Assembly (NCBI GenBank): GCA_016926155.1
Contig: JAFGPC010000108.1
Coordinates: forward strand, 1-32,886
Length of the DNA stretch: 32,886 bases
Direction of reading: 5' to 3'
Source: Sedimentisphaerales bacterium
GTDB lineage: Bacteria; Planctomycetota; Phycisphaerae; Sedimentisphaerales; Anaerohalosphaeraceae
Shown here: positions 8,883 through 18,306 of the stretch, in pieces
How the letters are laid out: each line of letters begins with the position of its first letter
How positions within the stretch are numbered: the first letter of the stretch is position 1
Program-made: the position numbers and the translations under genes
The notes under the pieces: model-generated
What the model was told of the DNA's origin: nothing
Database searches by the model: none
What the model saw: the letters and a program-made list of their open reading frames with translations, nothing else

Positions 8883-10073
8883 TCACTTTATATACAAGCT
8901 TGAAAAATATACCCACAACCTATCGTGGAGTATCATAACCGTTACGATCCCCAGTGACAAGAACGGACCGTACGGAATTTGTCGTGTTTTTCGACTTAAC
9001 ATTTGAAAACCCGCCCAACCAAGCCCGAAGAAAGGAGCCACGAAGAAGGCCAGTACGACTAGAAACGGGCCTAAAACTGCCCCGGCAGCCCCCATTAAAT
9101 GAACATCTCCCAGGCCCATGGCCTCTTTCCCGAAAGCCAGCGTCCCGAATATTCGCGTCATCCAGACCATGCCACAGCCAACAAAATAGCCCCAAGCACT
9201 ACCCAGAAGTCCTGATATTAGAGGAATTTGAGAGAAATTAATCCAGTTCTCTCTGAGGGATGTAATGTTTTGGTATAGAAGCCAAGCCAGCAAACCACCC
9301 AAAAAGACAGGCCCTAAAAAAATAATCTCTTTAAGGCTTTCGGCCCGGTGGTTACAATCCGGCTCCTCCTCGGGATCATACATGGACTCGGTGTCTTTCT
9401 CCTCCTCTACAATTGGATCTTCTTCCCAATCATAGCTGTGTTTAATCCACCCTAAAGATAATAATATCATTGACACAATCAAACCGAGAACACCTCCAGT
9501 CGCAATCATTCCTACAGAAGCCGAGGCCATAGGGAATAACCGATTACCCTGGACAATTTCTGCCCCGATTACATACCCTGAAGCCCCAGAACTGATAACA
9601 CCTATAACTGTGCAAGCCCAGCAGAGGGATAACGGAATGATCCACAACTCCAAATCGATCGCACTGGCGGCAAGTAAACCGGCCAGAAGAAACGCTTGGG
9701 CAATAAAAACGATCCACCCTCCTGAGAGAAACTGTTGTAAGGCCCCTTTTCCTTCTAATCCTAGTTGACGAATCGGAAAAACAAAGTATGCCACATATAA
9801 TCCGCCGAAAAGCAAAGCTGTAATCAACTCAATGATAAAATAGCGGACAGAAATGCGGGCTTTACAGTGCCGGCATTTGCCTTGAAGAAACAGCCAGGAA
9901 AGAAGTGGAATATTATCATAAAACGCTATGGAATGCCCACACTTCGGGCAGCTCGAGGGGGGGGCAATGAGTGATTTATCACGAGGTAACCGGTAAATCA
10001 CCACGTTTAAAAAGCTGCCGACACAGGCTCCAAGAGCAAAGATAAAAACCAGCCAAATCCCTTCAGGCGTCAC
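8883..10073 (-). CDS. Type IV prepilin peptidase (leader peptidase/N-methyltransferase), enlarged
   Basis: A 396-residue integral membrane aspartic peptidase that cleaves and N-methylates prepilins or pseudopilins. The N-terminal domain has GSFLNVVIYRLPR and two zinc-binding CxxC pairs (CPKCGH and CRHCKA) flanking DNIPLLSW. The two catalytic Asp residues are expected in AIDLELWIIPL and in MGLGDVHLMGAAG. Usual length is about 250-290; the surplus is a central stretch with an acidic loop (WEEDPIVEEEKDTESMYDPEEE) and additional helices between the two catalytic Asp segments. The start is GTG 10073, with AGGAG five bases upstream. It lies 18 bp after argG, so is probably co-transcribed. Whether it serves type IV pili or type II secretion cannot be told. 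Confidence 0.93.
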   Translation of the reverse strand: MTPEGIWLVFIFALGACVGSFLNVVIYRLPRDKSLIAPPSSCPKCGHSIAFYDNIPLLSWLFLQGKCRHCKARISVRYFIIELITALLFGGLYVAYFVFPIRQLGLEGKGALQQFLSGGWIVFIAQAFLLAGLLAASAIDLELWIIPLSLCWACTVIGVISSGASGYVIGAEIVQGNRLFPMASASVGMIATGGVLGLIVSMILLSLGWIKHSYDWEEDPIVEEEKDTESMYDPEEEPDCNHRAESLKEIIFLGPVFLGGLLAWLLYQNITSLRENWINFSQIPLISGLLGSAWGYFVGCGMVWMTRIFGTLAFGKEAMGLGDVHLMGAAGAVLGPFLVVLAFFVAPFFGLGWAGFQMLSRKTRQIPYGPFLSLGIVTVMILHDRLWVYFSSLYIK

Positions 10074-10091
10074 AGAAACTCCTTTTTTTTC

Positions 10092-11333
10092 TTATTTCTT
10101 CGCCTTTTGTCCCGTTCGTTTGACCTGCCGGTCTACAATCCCCGCTACTTTCATCGGTAAACCAAACAACCGGATGAATCCTTTTGCATCCATTGGATCA
10201 TATTCGGCCCCCATTTTGAAGCTGGCCAGATCCGGACGATATAAGCTTTTGGAACTCTTCATCCCTGCCAGTGTCGCACGCCCTTTATACAGTTTGAGAC
10301 GTACCGTCCCCGTAACATTTTGCTGGGTTTTATCGACAAATGAGTCCAAGGCTTCCCGAAGAGGACAGAACCATTGGCCATAATAGACCATTTCAGCGTA
10401 TTTCAAGGCAATCTGTTGCTTGAAATGCATGGTTTCCCGGTCCAGTGTCAGGCTTTCCAATGCCTGATGGGCCGTCACAAGTATCGTTCCACCGGGAGTC
10501 TCATAAACCCCTCGAGATTTCATTCCTACCAGACGGTTTTCGACCAGATCCGCCTGACCGACACCATGTTTGCCACCGATTTCATTCAACGTTTCGATGA
10601 GTTTTACACCACCGACAACGCGACCGTTTAACTTGACCGGAATCCCCTTTTCAAAGCCGATTTCGACATATTCGGCCTTATCAGGGGCCTTGGATACAGG
10701 CTTAGAAATCACAAAAAGGGGATCCTGCGGTTCATTCCAGGGATCTTCCAGATCCGCTCCCTCATGGCTGATATGCCAAAGATTTCGATCCCGTGAGTAG
10801 ATTTTCCGTTTACTCTGTTCGATGGGGATTTTGTGCTTTTTGGCATAGTCCACGGCAGCCTCACGGCTGGTTAAGGTAAAATTCGGATCCTTCCATGGAG
10901 CAATGATTTTCAGGCTTGGATCCAGAGCCATAAACGTTAACTCAAATCGTACCTGATCATTCCCCTTGCCGGTGGCACCATGCGCAACAGCAGTAGCGCC
11001 TTCGGCATGGGCGATATCCACCTGTTTCTTGGCAATCAACGGGCGTGCAATGCTGGTTCCCAGTAAATAATGATTCTCATATATGGCACCGGATTTGATC
11101 ATAGGCCAAAGATAATCTTCTACGAACTCCTTACGCAAATCCTGAACAACACACTTAATTGCTCCCGTTGCCAAGGCCTTCTTTTTGATCCCCTGAAGCT
11201 CATCGCCCTGTCCCAATTCAGCCGCAAAAGCGATCACCTCATAACCATATGTCTCCTTCAGCCAGGGTAGGATGACGCTTGTATCCAGCCCACCGCTATA
11301 GGCAAGCACTACTTTTTGAGCCTTTTCCGTCAT
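10092..11333 (-). CDS. argG: Argininosuccinate synthase
   Basis: A 413-residue enzyme joining citrulline and aspartate with ATP in arginine synthesis. The N-terminal PP-loop is [18 protein letters not shown]. Other signatures are [31 protein letters not shown] and [15 protein letters not shown] chose ATG 11333 (MTEKAQK) because AGGAA precedes it at a good distance and it places the PP-loop where the family has it. An in-frame GTG at 11357 would add eight residues without family support. It is the first gene of the - strand group argG-prepilin peptidase-lipoprotein. A TATAAT lies about 50 bases upstream. Confidence 0.96.
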   Translation of the reverse strand: MTEKAQKVVLAYSGGLDTSVILPWLKETYGYEVIAFAAELGQGDELQGIKKKALATGAIKCVVQDLRKEFVEDYLWPMIKSGAIYENHYLLGTSIARPLIAKKQVDIAHAEGATAVAHGATGKGNDQVRFELTFMALDPSLKIIAPWKDPNFTLTSREAAVDYAKKHKIPIEQSKRKIYSRDRNLWHISHEGADLEDPWNEPQDPLFVISKPVSKAPDKAEYVEIGFEKGIPVKLNGRVVGGVKLIETLNEIGGKHGVGQADLVENRLVGMKSRGVYETPGGTILVTAHQALESLTLDRETMHFKQQIALKYAEMVYYGQWFCPLREALDSFVDKTQQNVTGTVRLKLYKGRATLAGMKSSKSLYRPDLASFKMGAEYDPMDAKGFIRLFGLPMKVAGIVDRQVKRTGQKAKK

Positions 11334-11382
11334 ATTCTGGTTCCTATAAGTATACACATTGCTCTCATCCGATAATTTTCTT

Positions 11383-11388
11383 ATTATA
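11383..11388 (-). promoter_or_regulatory. Possible -10 element for argG operon
   Basis: On the - strand this reads TATAAT, a perfect sigma70-type -10, preceded by an AT-rich stretch but no good -35 at 16-18 bp. It would give a leader of about 40 bases before the argG ATG. Assignment rests on position and one hexamer only. Confidence 0.4.
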
Positions 11389-11487
11389 GCCTCGTTTTAT
11401 AACATGAATAGAATAAAACAGCGATTTTATACGTCATGAATAATGTTTTGGACTGGATTCTTATTTTCAAGTATATTGTTATTCCTT

Positions 11488-11516
11488 AAGAAACCCCTTC
11501 ATATAGGGTGTTTCTT
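11488..11516 (+). terminator. Hairpin with T-rich tail in divergent region
   Basis: AAGAAACCCCT pairs with AGGG(T)GTTTCTT, an 11-bp stem with one bulged T, followed by TTCTTC on the + strand. It looks like a terminator, but there is no + strand gene upstream. It could be an attenuator in a leader of the cluster starting at 11663, or a relic. Confidence 0.35.
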
Positions 11517-11662
11517 TTCTTCAAAATCCGGATTATTACTGATTGTTTCATATTTTAAAATTATGTAGTATTATAGGTTTAGGAATCCTTATTCCTTACC
11601 TTAAGGATGAGGGCGGAATTACACGATATTAGGAATGGGTTGTCCAAACATAGGTGATCGAA

Positions 11663-11914
11663 ATGAGCTATCGTGAGGTTATAAGAAATTTCATTGTTGA
11701 GACGTTTCTTTTTGGCGAAGAAGGAGACCTGGAAGATCATACATCATTTCTGGAAAGCGGTATTATCGACTCAACAGGAATCCTTGAACTAATCACTTTT
11801 CTTGAGGAAACATACGGAATCAAGATTCAGGATGACGAATTGATCCCAGACAATCTGGACAGCCTTCAAAACGTAGTCGCCTTTCTTGATAAGAAAGTGC
11901 CATGTGCGGGATAG
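11663..11914 (+). CDS. Small acyl/peptidyl carrier protein
   Basis: An 83-residue carrier protein. The attachment Ser is Ser37 in SGIIDSTGILELITFLEE, with typical four-helix spacing and the helix ETYGIKIQDDELIPDN. ATG 11663 is preferred over the in-frame GTG at 11654 because AGGTGATC (11652-11659) matches the anti-Shine-Dalgarno sequence directly upstream. Its 3' end overlaps the start of the amidotransferase gene by 13 bases, so the two are translationally coupled. It is unlike the long ACP at 535. It probably carries an acid activated by one of the two downstream AMP-forming ligases. In other bacteria such carrier proteins occur beside asparagine-synthetase-like genes in surface-polysaccharide or exosortase-type loci; that is a family-level comparison only. 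Confidence 0.88.
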   Translation: MSYREVIRNFIVETFLFGEEGDLEDHTSFLESGIIDSTGILELITFLEETYGIKIQDDELIPDNLDSLQNVVAFLDKKVPCAG

Positions 11915-13881
11915 CCGGCATTTGCCGCCTTTCTACCTCCAGTTCCATTGACCTGGATTGCCTACAAAGAATGGTCGCTGTACAGCGTCATCGCGGCCCT
12001 GATGAATCAGGTTTCTATCTCGACGACGGGGTAGGCCTTGGACATGTCCGTTTGAGCATTATTGATCTATCCGGCGGTTCTCAACCGATCCATAATGAAG
12101 ATCGATCGCTTTGGATTATCTATAATGGGGAAGTATTCAATTATCCTGAATTGCGGGAGGAATTGATCTGTCGAGGGCATCAGTTTTATACCAGCAGCGA
12201 TACCGAAGTCATTCTGCACCTGTATGAAGAGAAGGGGCCGCAATGTCTGGAGGACCTGAACGGCCAGTTTGGGCTGGCTATCTGGGACTCGACAAAGCGT
12301 GAACTATTTTTGGCAAGAGATCGGATAGGGATTCGACCGCTTCATTATGCCACCACGGAAGGAAAACTGGCATTCAGTTCGGAAATCAAGGCTCTTTTTC
12401 AGATGCCGGGCCTTCCACGACGAATCGACCCGATCGCGATGGACCAGATCTTTACATTCTGGACTACCTTGCCGGGTCGAACCGTATTTGAGGGAATTCA
12501 CGAATTACCGGCCGGACATTATATGCTGGTTCGAAATGGATCCTTTGAAATTCATCAATACTGGGATGTTCCTTTGTATTCCAAGGACCATTGGATCGAT
12601 GCTCCCATCGAAGAAATAATCGAGCAGATTGACGAGCTTCTGACGGATGCGATTCGTATCCGCCTGCGGGCCGATGTCCCGGTGGGTTGTTATCTAAGCG
12701 GCGGACTTGATTCTTCGGGTGTTACTTCAAGAGTATCACGTCATTTTAATAACCGCGTAAAAAGTTTTGGAATTCGATTTGAGCATCCTGATTATGATGA
12801 AGGTTCACATCAAAATCTAATGGTGAATTATCTGGGAGTCGATCATAAAGAAATCCATGCCACCAACGAACAGATCGCTCGCTCATTCCCCGATGTTATC
12901 CGGCATGTGGAAAAACCGATTCTGCGAACCGCCCCAACTCCACTGTTTCTTCTTTCACAATTGGTCCATGAATCCGATTTCAAGGTTGTATTGACCGGCG
13001 AGGGTGCAGATGAATTTTTTGGCGGCTATAATATATTTCGGGAGGCCAAGGTATGCCGCTTTTGGGCACGACAGCCTGACTCCGAATCGCGTCCAAAACT
13101 ATTGGGGCATCTATACCCGTATGTTTTCAAGGATCCCCGTCTCGTTCAAACACTTAGATCCTTTTTTGCTCGCAGTCTGTATCAGACGGAAAGCCCATTA
13201 TTCTCTCATCTGGTTCGATGGGAAAACACCAGCCGCATAAAGACTTTTTTCAGTTCGGAACTGAAGGCTCAAATTGGCCATTACAATGCACTGGAGGATT
13301 TAACACAAACTCTGCCCTCGGATTTGAATCATTGTGATTCCTTATCAAAAGCACAGTTCCTTGAGGCGAAGATCTTTTTAAGCAATTATCTTCTTTCTTC
13401 TCAGGGGGATCGTGTCGCGATGGCCCATTCACTGGAGATTCGTCTACCCTATCTTGATCGACGGCTGATGGAATTTATCATGCGGGTTCCCCCGCGGTGG
13501 AAAGTGCTCGGTCTCCGGGAAAAACATATTCTCAAGCGCGTTTTGGCCAACGACTTGCCCGACGCGGTATTACAACGCCCAAAACATCCTTATCGTGCAC
13601 CAATTCGAGAAAGTCTTCTAGGTGCCGGGGGACTTTCATATACGCAGGAATTGCTCCACGAACAAATCCTTCGTAATACCGGACTCTTTGATTGTAAAAG
13701 AGTAAACTCTTTATTGTTGAAAGCAAAACGATCGTTACAGCTCAGCGAAACGGATAATATGGCAATTGTTGGGATTTTATCCACCCAACTTATTAATGAT
13801 ATGTTTATTACAAACTGCCCCAGCGTCCAAATGCCAAATCATGCTCCTACTGTATTTGTGGATGCACGAAAAAAAACATAG
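11902..13881 (+). CDS. asnB: Glutamine-hydrolysing asparagine synthetase-like amidotransferase
   Basis: A 659-residue two-domain enzyme. The N-terminal glutaminase domain starts MCGIAGIC, so Cys2 is available as nucleophile after Met removal, with HRGPDESG and a conserved GEVFNYPELR loop. The C-terminal synthetase domain has the PP-loop CYLSGGLDSSGVTSRV and later GEGADEFFGGYN and DRVAMAHSLEIRLPYLDRRL. Known chemistry: glutamine-derived ammonia is passed to an AMP-activated carboxylate; true AsnB uses aspartate. Its 13-base overlap with a carrier-protein gene, and ligase and NadE-like genes downstream, suggest a specialised amidotransferase rather than simple asparagine supply, though the sequence cannot exclude the latter. 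The next gene starts 22 bp downstream. Confidence 0.9.
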   Translation: MCGIAGICRLSTSSSIDLDCLQRMVAVQRHRGPDESGFYLDDGVGLGHVRLSIIDLSGGSQPIHNEDRSLWIIYNGEVFNYPELREELICRGHQFYTSSDTEVILHLYEEKGPQCLEDLNGQFGLAIWDSTKRELFLARDRIGIRPLHYATTEGKLAFSSEIKALFQMPGLPRRIDPIAMDQIFTFWTTLPGRTVFEGIHELPAGHYMLVRNGSFEIHQYWDVPLYSKDHWIDAPIEEIIEQIDELLTDAIRIRLRADVPVGCYLSGGLDSSGVTSRVSRHFNNRVKSFGIRFEHPDYDEGSHQNLMVNYLGVDHKEIHATNEQIARSFPDVIRHVEKPILRTAPTPLFLLSQLVHESDFKVVLTGEGADEFFGGYNIFREAKVCRFWARQPDSESRPKLLGHLYPYVFKDPRLVQTLRSFFARSLYQTESPLFSHLVRWENTSRIKTFFSSELKAQIGHYNALEDLTQTLPSDLNHCDSLSKAQFLEAKIFLSNYLLSSQGDRVAMAHSLEIRLPYLDRRLMEFIMRVPPRWKVLGLREKHILKRVLANDLPDAVLQRPKHPYRAPIRESLLGAGGLSYTQELLHEQILRNTGLFDCKRVNSLLLKAKRSLQLSETDNMAIVGILSTQLINDMFITNCPSVQMPNHAPTVFVDARKKT

Positions 13882-13903
13882 ACACAGGAAAACTTTTCAA
13901 TAG

Positions 13904-15490
13904 ATGATTGATTTCGATCCGATTCTTGTTCACGAATGGTTGCGATATACCGCAAAACGCTTTCCGGAGAAAGTGGCCTTAATTCAGAACTCCAAGCAAT
14001 GGACATACGCTCAGGCAGATCAAATTTCAGATGGTCTCGCGCTGCATCTAATGCAACGAGGAGTTCGTCGTCATGATCGAATCGTTATATTTACCGACAA
14101 TTCACCGGAAACTGTGTTTTCCCTCTATGGGATTTTAAAAGCCGGCGGTGTTTTTATCGTAGTTTCTGCCACAATGAAAGGTCATAAATTACGTTATATC
14201 CTCGATAATTCAGGAGCCACCGGTCTGATTGTTCATACATCCAAGGCTTCGGTGGTAAATGAAGCTCTGTCCGGTTTTTCTTCCCCCCTTACAGTTTTTT
14301 GGACCGGCAACAAAAAACAAATCCCATCCAACTTACAACAATATTCCTCTTTTTGGGATGATATTGTCTCCGATGGCAACACGACCCTTATATCCAAAGA
14401 GGATTTTCCACGATGTATTGATGTGGACCTGGCCTGTTTGATTTACACATCGGGTTCAACGGGTCAGCCTAAAGGAGTTATGTCAACGCATCATAATATG
14501 GTTTCCGCAGCCCGAAGCATTATTCAATACATAGACAACCAGCCGGATGACATCATCCTGGATGTGCTTCCATTATCGTTCGATTACGGACTATATCAGG
14601 TAATCATGGCGTTCATGTTCGGAGGAACCATCGTTCTGGAGCAATCGTTCACTTTTCTCCATCATACCTTGGCGCAGATTTCTAAATATAAAGTAACAGG
14701 TTTCCCTGTCGTGCCCACGATTGTTGCCATGCTCTTAAATTTAAACAATCTTTCAAAATATGACTTTCGCTCTTTGCGATATATAACCAATACCGGCGCA
14801 GCTTTGCCGATAGAACACATTCGTAAACTTCGGAGCTTATTACCCGATGTGCGTATTTACTCCATGTTTGGACTTACAGAGTGTAAACGGGTTGGATACA
14901 TGCCGCCGGAATATCTGGATCAATATCCAGGATCCGTAGGAAAAGCCATGCCCAACTGTGAAACGTTTATCCTGGATGAGAAGGGAAATGAATTACCACC
15001 CGGGCAGGTCGGCGAGTTGGTTATCCGCGGGGCCAATGTAATGCAGGGGTATTGGCAATCCACTGAAAAAACCGACAGGACGTACAAACCTGGACATTAT
15101 CCGGAAGATCGCAGACTTTATTCCGGAGACTATTTTCAAGAGGACGAAAGAGGATTTCTGTACTTTCTCGGTCGTAAAGACGACATGATTAAAAGCAAAG
15201 GAGAACGAATCAGCCCTCGTGAGATTGAAGAAGTATTATGCAAAATGAATGGAATCACCGAAGCCGCTGTTATCGGCATACCCGATCCAATTCTGGGGCA
15301 GGCAATCAAGGCATTTATTGTATTACAAGCTTCGACGCCATTGGATGAAAAGGACATCCTCCAATATTGCGCTAAAAATCTGGAGTCTTTTATGGTTCCT
15401 CAACATATTGTGTTGTGTAAAAGCCTGCCTCGCACCCCCAATGGAAAGATTGATAAAAAGCAATTAGCAAATGAATCTTCCTCCATGTAA
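13904..15490 (+). CDS. AMP-forming acyl-CoA/acyl-ACP ligase, copy 1
   Basis: A 528-residue ANL-superfamily adenylating enzyme. The P-loop motif is LIYTSGSTGQPKGVM, motif A5 is MFGLTECKR, the hinge region is SGDYFQEDERGFLYFLGRKDDMIKSKGERISP, and the C-terminal catalytic Lys is in TPNGKIDKK. It adenylates a carboxylic acid and transfers it to a thiol, here perhaps the carrier protein at 11663. It is clearly paralogous to the ligase at 15655; shared strings include YGLYQVIMAFMFGGT and RYDFSSLRY-like segments, so the pair arose by tandem duplication. An AGGAAA lies ahead of ATG 13904. Substrate cannot be read from sequence. Confidence 0.92.
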   Translation: MIDFDPILVHEWLRYTAKRFPEKVALIQNSKQWTYAQADQISDGLALHLMQRGVRRHDRIVIFTDNSPETVFSLYGILKAGGVFIVVSATMKGHKLRYILDNSGATGLIVHTSKASVVNEALSGFSSPLTVFWTGNKKQIPSNLQQYSSFWDDIVSDGNTTLISKEDFPRCIDVDLACLIYTSGSTGQPKGVMSTHHNMVSAARSIIQYIDNQPDDIILDVLPLSFDYGLYQVIMAFMFGGTIVLEQSFTFLHHTLAQISKYKVTGFPVVPTIVAMLLNLNNLSKYDFRSLRYITNTGAALPIEHIRKLRSLLPDVRIYSMFGLTECKRVGYMPPEYLDQYPGSVGKAMPNCETFILDEKGNELPPGQVGELVIRGANVMQGYWQSTEKTDRTYKPGHYPEDRRLYSGDYFQEDERGFLYFLGRKDDMIKSKGERISPREIEEVLCKMNGITEAAVIGIPDPILGQAIKAFIVLQASTPLDEKDILQYCAKNLESFMVPQHIVLCKSLPRTPNGKIDKKQLANESSSM

Positions 15491-15654
15491 GAAACCTTTC
15501 AACTCACAATCTGTTTTCCACCCGTTTTTCGTCTCCGCTTGATTCCTACACCTATTTCATATGTTGTTATCAGGTTACGTCTATCAATCCTTTTGTCGAT
15601 GCAAAATCAGTAATGTCATGAGTGCGTCCGATAATCAAAAAGGAGTTATAGACT

Positions 15655-17292
15655 GTGATTTTACCACAAAACAGTCATGTTCAAACAAAGAAAAAAGCAT
15701 TGTATGAAGTACAAGCTATACCACGATTGCTTCACGATTCTCTACATTACACAAGCCGGAGAATGCCGTCGAAAGAAGCGCTCATTTGCGGGCAAACTCG
15801 ATTGGCGTACCGGCAAGTTGATCAGTTATCGGACAATATTGCAAAAAATCTCATACAATCAGGATTGCTTTGCCATGATCGCGTTGCTGTCTTTTTGGAC
15901 AATTCCATTGAAACCGTATTGTCTATATACGGCACATCAAAAGCAGGCGGCACTTTTGTCATTCTGAATGGAACTTTGAAAGCTCCTCGTCTTGCCTATA
16001 TCCTGGACAATGCCGGGCCCCGATTTATCATCGCCCATACGACCAAGGCCCGCATCCTTAAGGAAGCCTTAGAACGAATCCGGCTTGACTGTACAATTAT
16101 TTGGGTCTCTCCTACCGGGAAAATTCCAAGAGACTGGCCATGGAAGACGTCCTTGTGGGAAACCATGATCAAAGAACCTTCGAAATCATGCTATTCATTT
16201 GCAGAGCCGGGAACAATTGATCGAGACCTGGCCTGTCTGGTGTATACCTCAGGATCCACCGGAACTCCAAAAGGGATCATGACGCCGCATGCAACCATGC
16301 TGGCTGTCTCCCATAGCATCATTTCCTATTTGGAAAATACCGAAGATGACATTATTCTCAACGTTCTCCCAATGTCTTTTGGATACGGGCTTTACCAGGT
16401 GATTATGGCGTTCATGTTCGGAGGAACCGTCATCCTCGAAAAATCCCTGGTTTATCTGCACAATATTCTGGAGCGGATCTCCCAAGAAAAAGCAACGGCC
16501 TTTCCCTTTGTACCAACGATTGCCGCCATGCTTTTTCAAATGCAGGATCTTGATCGCTATGATTTCTCTTCTCTTCGTTACGTAAGCACTGCCGGGGCAG
16601 CCCTCCCGATGGAACACATTCGTCGCGTACGAAAGCTGATACCGAATGCGCAACTCTTTTCCATGTACGGTTTGACGGAGTGTGCCCGCGTCAGCTATCT
16701 GGATCCGTCACTGGTGGATATTTATCCCGATTCCGTAGGCAAAGCTATCCCCCATTGTGAGGTATTCCTCCTCGATGAAAACCATCATCCAATCCCCAAC
16801 GGACAAATTGGCGAGTTGGCCGTACGCGGCTCCAATCTCATGCCGGGATACTGGAACGACCCTGTTTTAACCTGCAACGTTTTCCGCGAAGACATTCTAC
16901 CGGGAGAGCGAGTCTTGTTAACCGGGGACCTGTTCCGACAGGATGAACAGGGACTTCTCTATTTTGTCGGTCGCAAAGATGACATGATTAATACCCGAGG
17001 TGAACGAATCAGCCCTCTTGAAATTGAACATATCCTCAGTAAAATGTCCGACATTTCCGAGGTCGCTGTAATCGGCGTTCCTCATGACGTGTTCGGCCAG
17101 GCCGTAAAATCGTTCATCGTAATTGCTGCGGGATCAACGTTGACAGAAGATGAAATTCGACGATTCTGTAATATGAATATGGAAAATTTCATGGTTCCCG
17201 AATATATTCAGATTGTGGACAACCTCCCGAAAACGCCAAACGGGAAAATCGACAAGAAAGTCCTTAAGGAAATGGAGAAAACAGAACTGTGA
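15655..17292 (+). CDS. AMP-forming acyl-CoA/acyl-ACP ligase, copy 2
   Basis: A 545-residue ANL-superfamily enzyme with LVYTSGSTGTPKGIM, MYGLTECAR, TGDLFRQDEQGLLYFVGRKDDMINTRGERISP and the catalytic Lys in TPNGKIDKK. The start is GTG 15655 with AGGAG at 15641-15645. It has an extra N-terminal stretch of about 20 residues relative to copy 1. A 164-bp spacer separates it from copy 1, longer than elsewhere in the cluster. Its stop overlaps the GTG of the NAD-synthase-like gene by four bases (GTGA), so those two are coupled. Retention of two full-length ligases with all motifs suggests two different acids or two acceptors. Confidence 0.92.
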   Translation: MILPQNSHVQTKKKALYEVQAIPRLLHDSLHYTSRRMPSKEALICGQTRLAYRQVDQLSDNIAKNLIQSGLLCHDRVAVFLDNSIETVLSIYGTSKAGGTFVILNGTLKAPRLAYILDNAGPRFIIAHTTKARILKEALERIRLDCTIIWVSPTGKIPRDWPWKTSLWETMIKEPSKSCYSFAEPGTIDRDLACLVYTSGSTGTPKGIMTPHATMLAVSHSIISYLENTEDDIILNVLPMSFGYGLYQVIMAFMFGGTVILEKSLVYLHNILERISQEKATAFPFVPTIAAMLFQMQDLDRYDFSSLRYVSTAGAALPMEHIRRVRKLIPNAQLFSMYGLTECARVSYLDPSLVDIYPDSVGKAIPHCEVFLLDENHHPIPNGQIGELAVRGSNLMPGYWNDPVLTCNVFREDILPGERVLLTGDLFRQDEQGLLYFVGRKDDMINTRGERISPLEIEHILSKMSDISEVAVIGVPHDVFGQAVKSFIVIAAGSTLTEDEIRRFCNMNMENFMVPEYIQIVDNLPKTPNGKIDKKVLKEMEKTEL

Positions 17293-18284
17293 GAACACAA
17301 AAAAAAATGTCTGCTGACGTATTGAATCTGGATTGCCGGAAGGAAACAGAAACGATCGTAAACGAAATTCGTAATCTTCTTCGAAACAACCTCAAACGCC
17401 AGGGACTTGTGGTAGCCATTTCGGGAGGTATTGACAGTTCCACTGTAGCCGCTTTGTGTGTTCAGGCTGTCGGAAAAGAACGAGTCTTTGGATTGATGAT
17501 GCCCGAAAGACATTCGGCTGGTGAAACAAGAGATTTTAGTAGAATGCTGGCGGATCATCTGGGAATTGAGTCGTTCCTGGAAGATATCTCCGAAATGCTT
17601 GAAGCGGTTGGGTGTTATCGCAGGCAAACGGAGGCCATTCAAAAGATCATCCCCGATTATTCGCAGGAATGGAAAAGCAAAATTGTGTTACCCAGTGTTA
17701 TTGACAACGATTCCTATCGTATTTTTTCAGTCGTCGCCCAGTCTCCGGATGGACGTCAGGTAAAAGAGCGACTGACTCCGAAAGCGTATCTTGGGATCGT
17801 AGCGGCCACCAACTTCAAACAGCGGATTCGAAAAATGCTGGAATACTACCATGCCGACCGGTTGAATTACGCCGTAACGGGCACACCCAATCGATTGGAA
17901 TATGATCAGGGCTTTTTCGTCAAGCTTGGAGATGGGGCGGCCGATGTCAAACCGATCGCTCACCTATACAAAACGCAAGTATATGCTATGGCGCGTCACC
18001 TGGGACTGCCGGATGAGATATGCAATCGACAACCGACAACCGATACTTATTCGATGCCGCAATCACAAGAGGAATTTTATTTCTCATTGCCCTATGACAA
18101 AATGGATTTATGTCTTTTCGGCAAAAATCACGGATACAGTCCTATTGATGTGGCTTCGGCGGTAGGATTGACTGCGGAACAGGTTCAACGGGTATTTGAC
18201 GACATTGACCAGAAACGAAAGACCACACGATATCTGCATCTTAAACCCCAGCTAATCAAAGAGGTATTGGAAATCGAAGTATGA
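17289..18284 (+). CDS. Ammonia-dependent NAD synthase homologue
   Basis: A 331-residue N-type ATP pyrophosphatase of the NadE family. It shows the PP-loop VVAISGGIDSSTVAAL, a substrate-region segment ATNFKQRIRKMLEYYHADRL and GTPNRLEYDQGFFVKLGDGAADV. NadE adenylates the carboxylate of deamido-NAD and replaces AMP with ammonia. There is no N-terminal glutaminase (CN-hydrolase) domain, so ammonia must come from elsewhere. GTG 17289 overlaps the ligase stop; ATG 17307 is an alternative. Relative to housekeeping NadE there is extra sequence around residues 110-165. Position in a carrier protein/amidotransferase/ligase cluster suggests recruitment as an amide-forming enzyme, but genuine NAD synthesis is possible. 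Confidence 0.88.
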   Translation: MRTQKKMSADVLNLDCRKETETIVNEIRNLLRNNLKRQGLVVAISGGIDSSTVAALCVQAVGKERVFGLMMPERHSAGETRDFSRMLADHLGIESFLEDISEMLEAVGCYRRQTEAIQKIIPDYSQEWKSKIVLPSVIDNDSYRIFSVVAQSPDGRQVKERLTPKAYLGIVAATNFKQRIRKMLEYYHADRLNYAVTGTPNRLEYDQGFFVKLGDGAADVKPIAHLYKTQVYAMARHLGLPDEICNRQPTTDTYSMPQSQEEFYFSLPYDKMDLCLFGKNHGYSPIDVASAVGLTAEQVQRVFDDIDQKRKTTRYLHLKPQLIKEVLEIEV

Positions 18285-18306
18285 TTGTAAAACAAAGAGA
18301 AAAGCA

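Larger units (their letters stand above)
11334..11662. other. AT-rich divergent intergenic region
   Basis: A 329-base gene-free stretch between divergent argG (-) and the carrier-protein cluster (+). It holds the argG -10 candidate and a hairpin at 11488-11516. The short word TTATTCCTTA occurs twice (near 11480 and 11589). A TATTAT near 11571 could be a -10 for the + strand cluster, but no matching -35 is seen. Confidence 0.5.
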
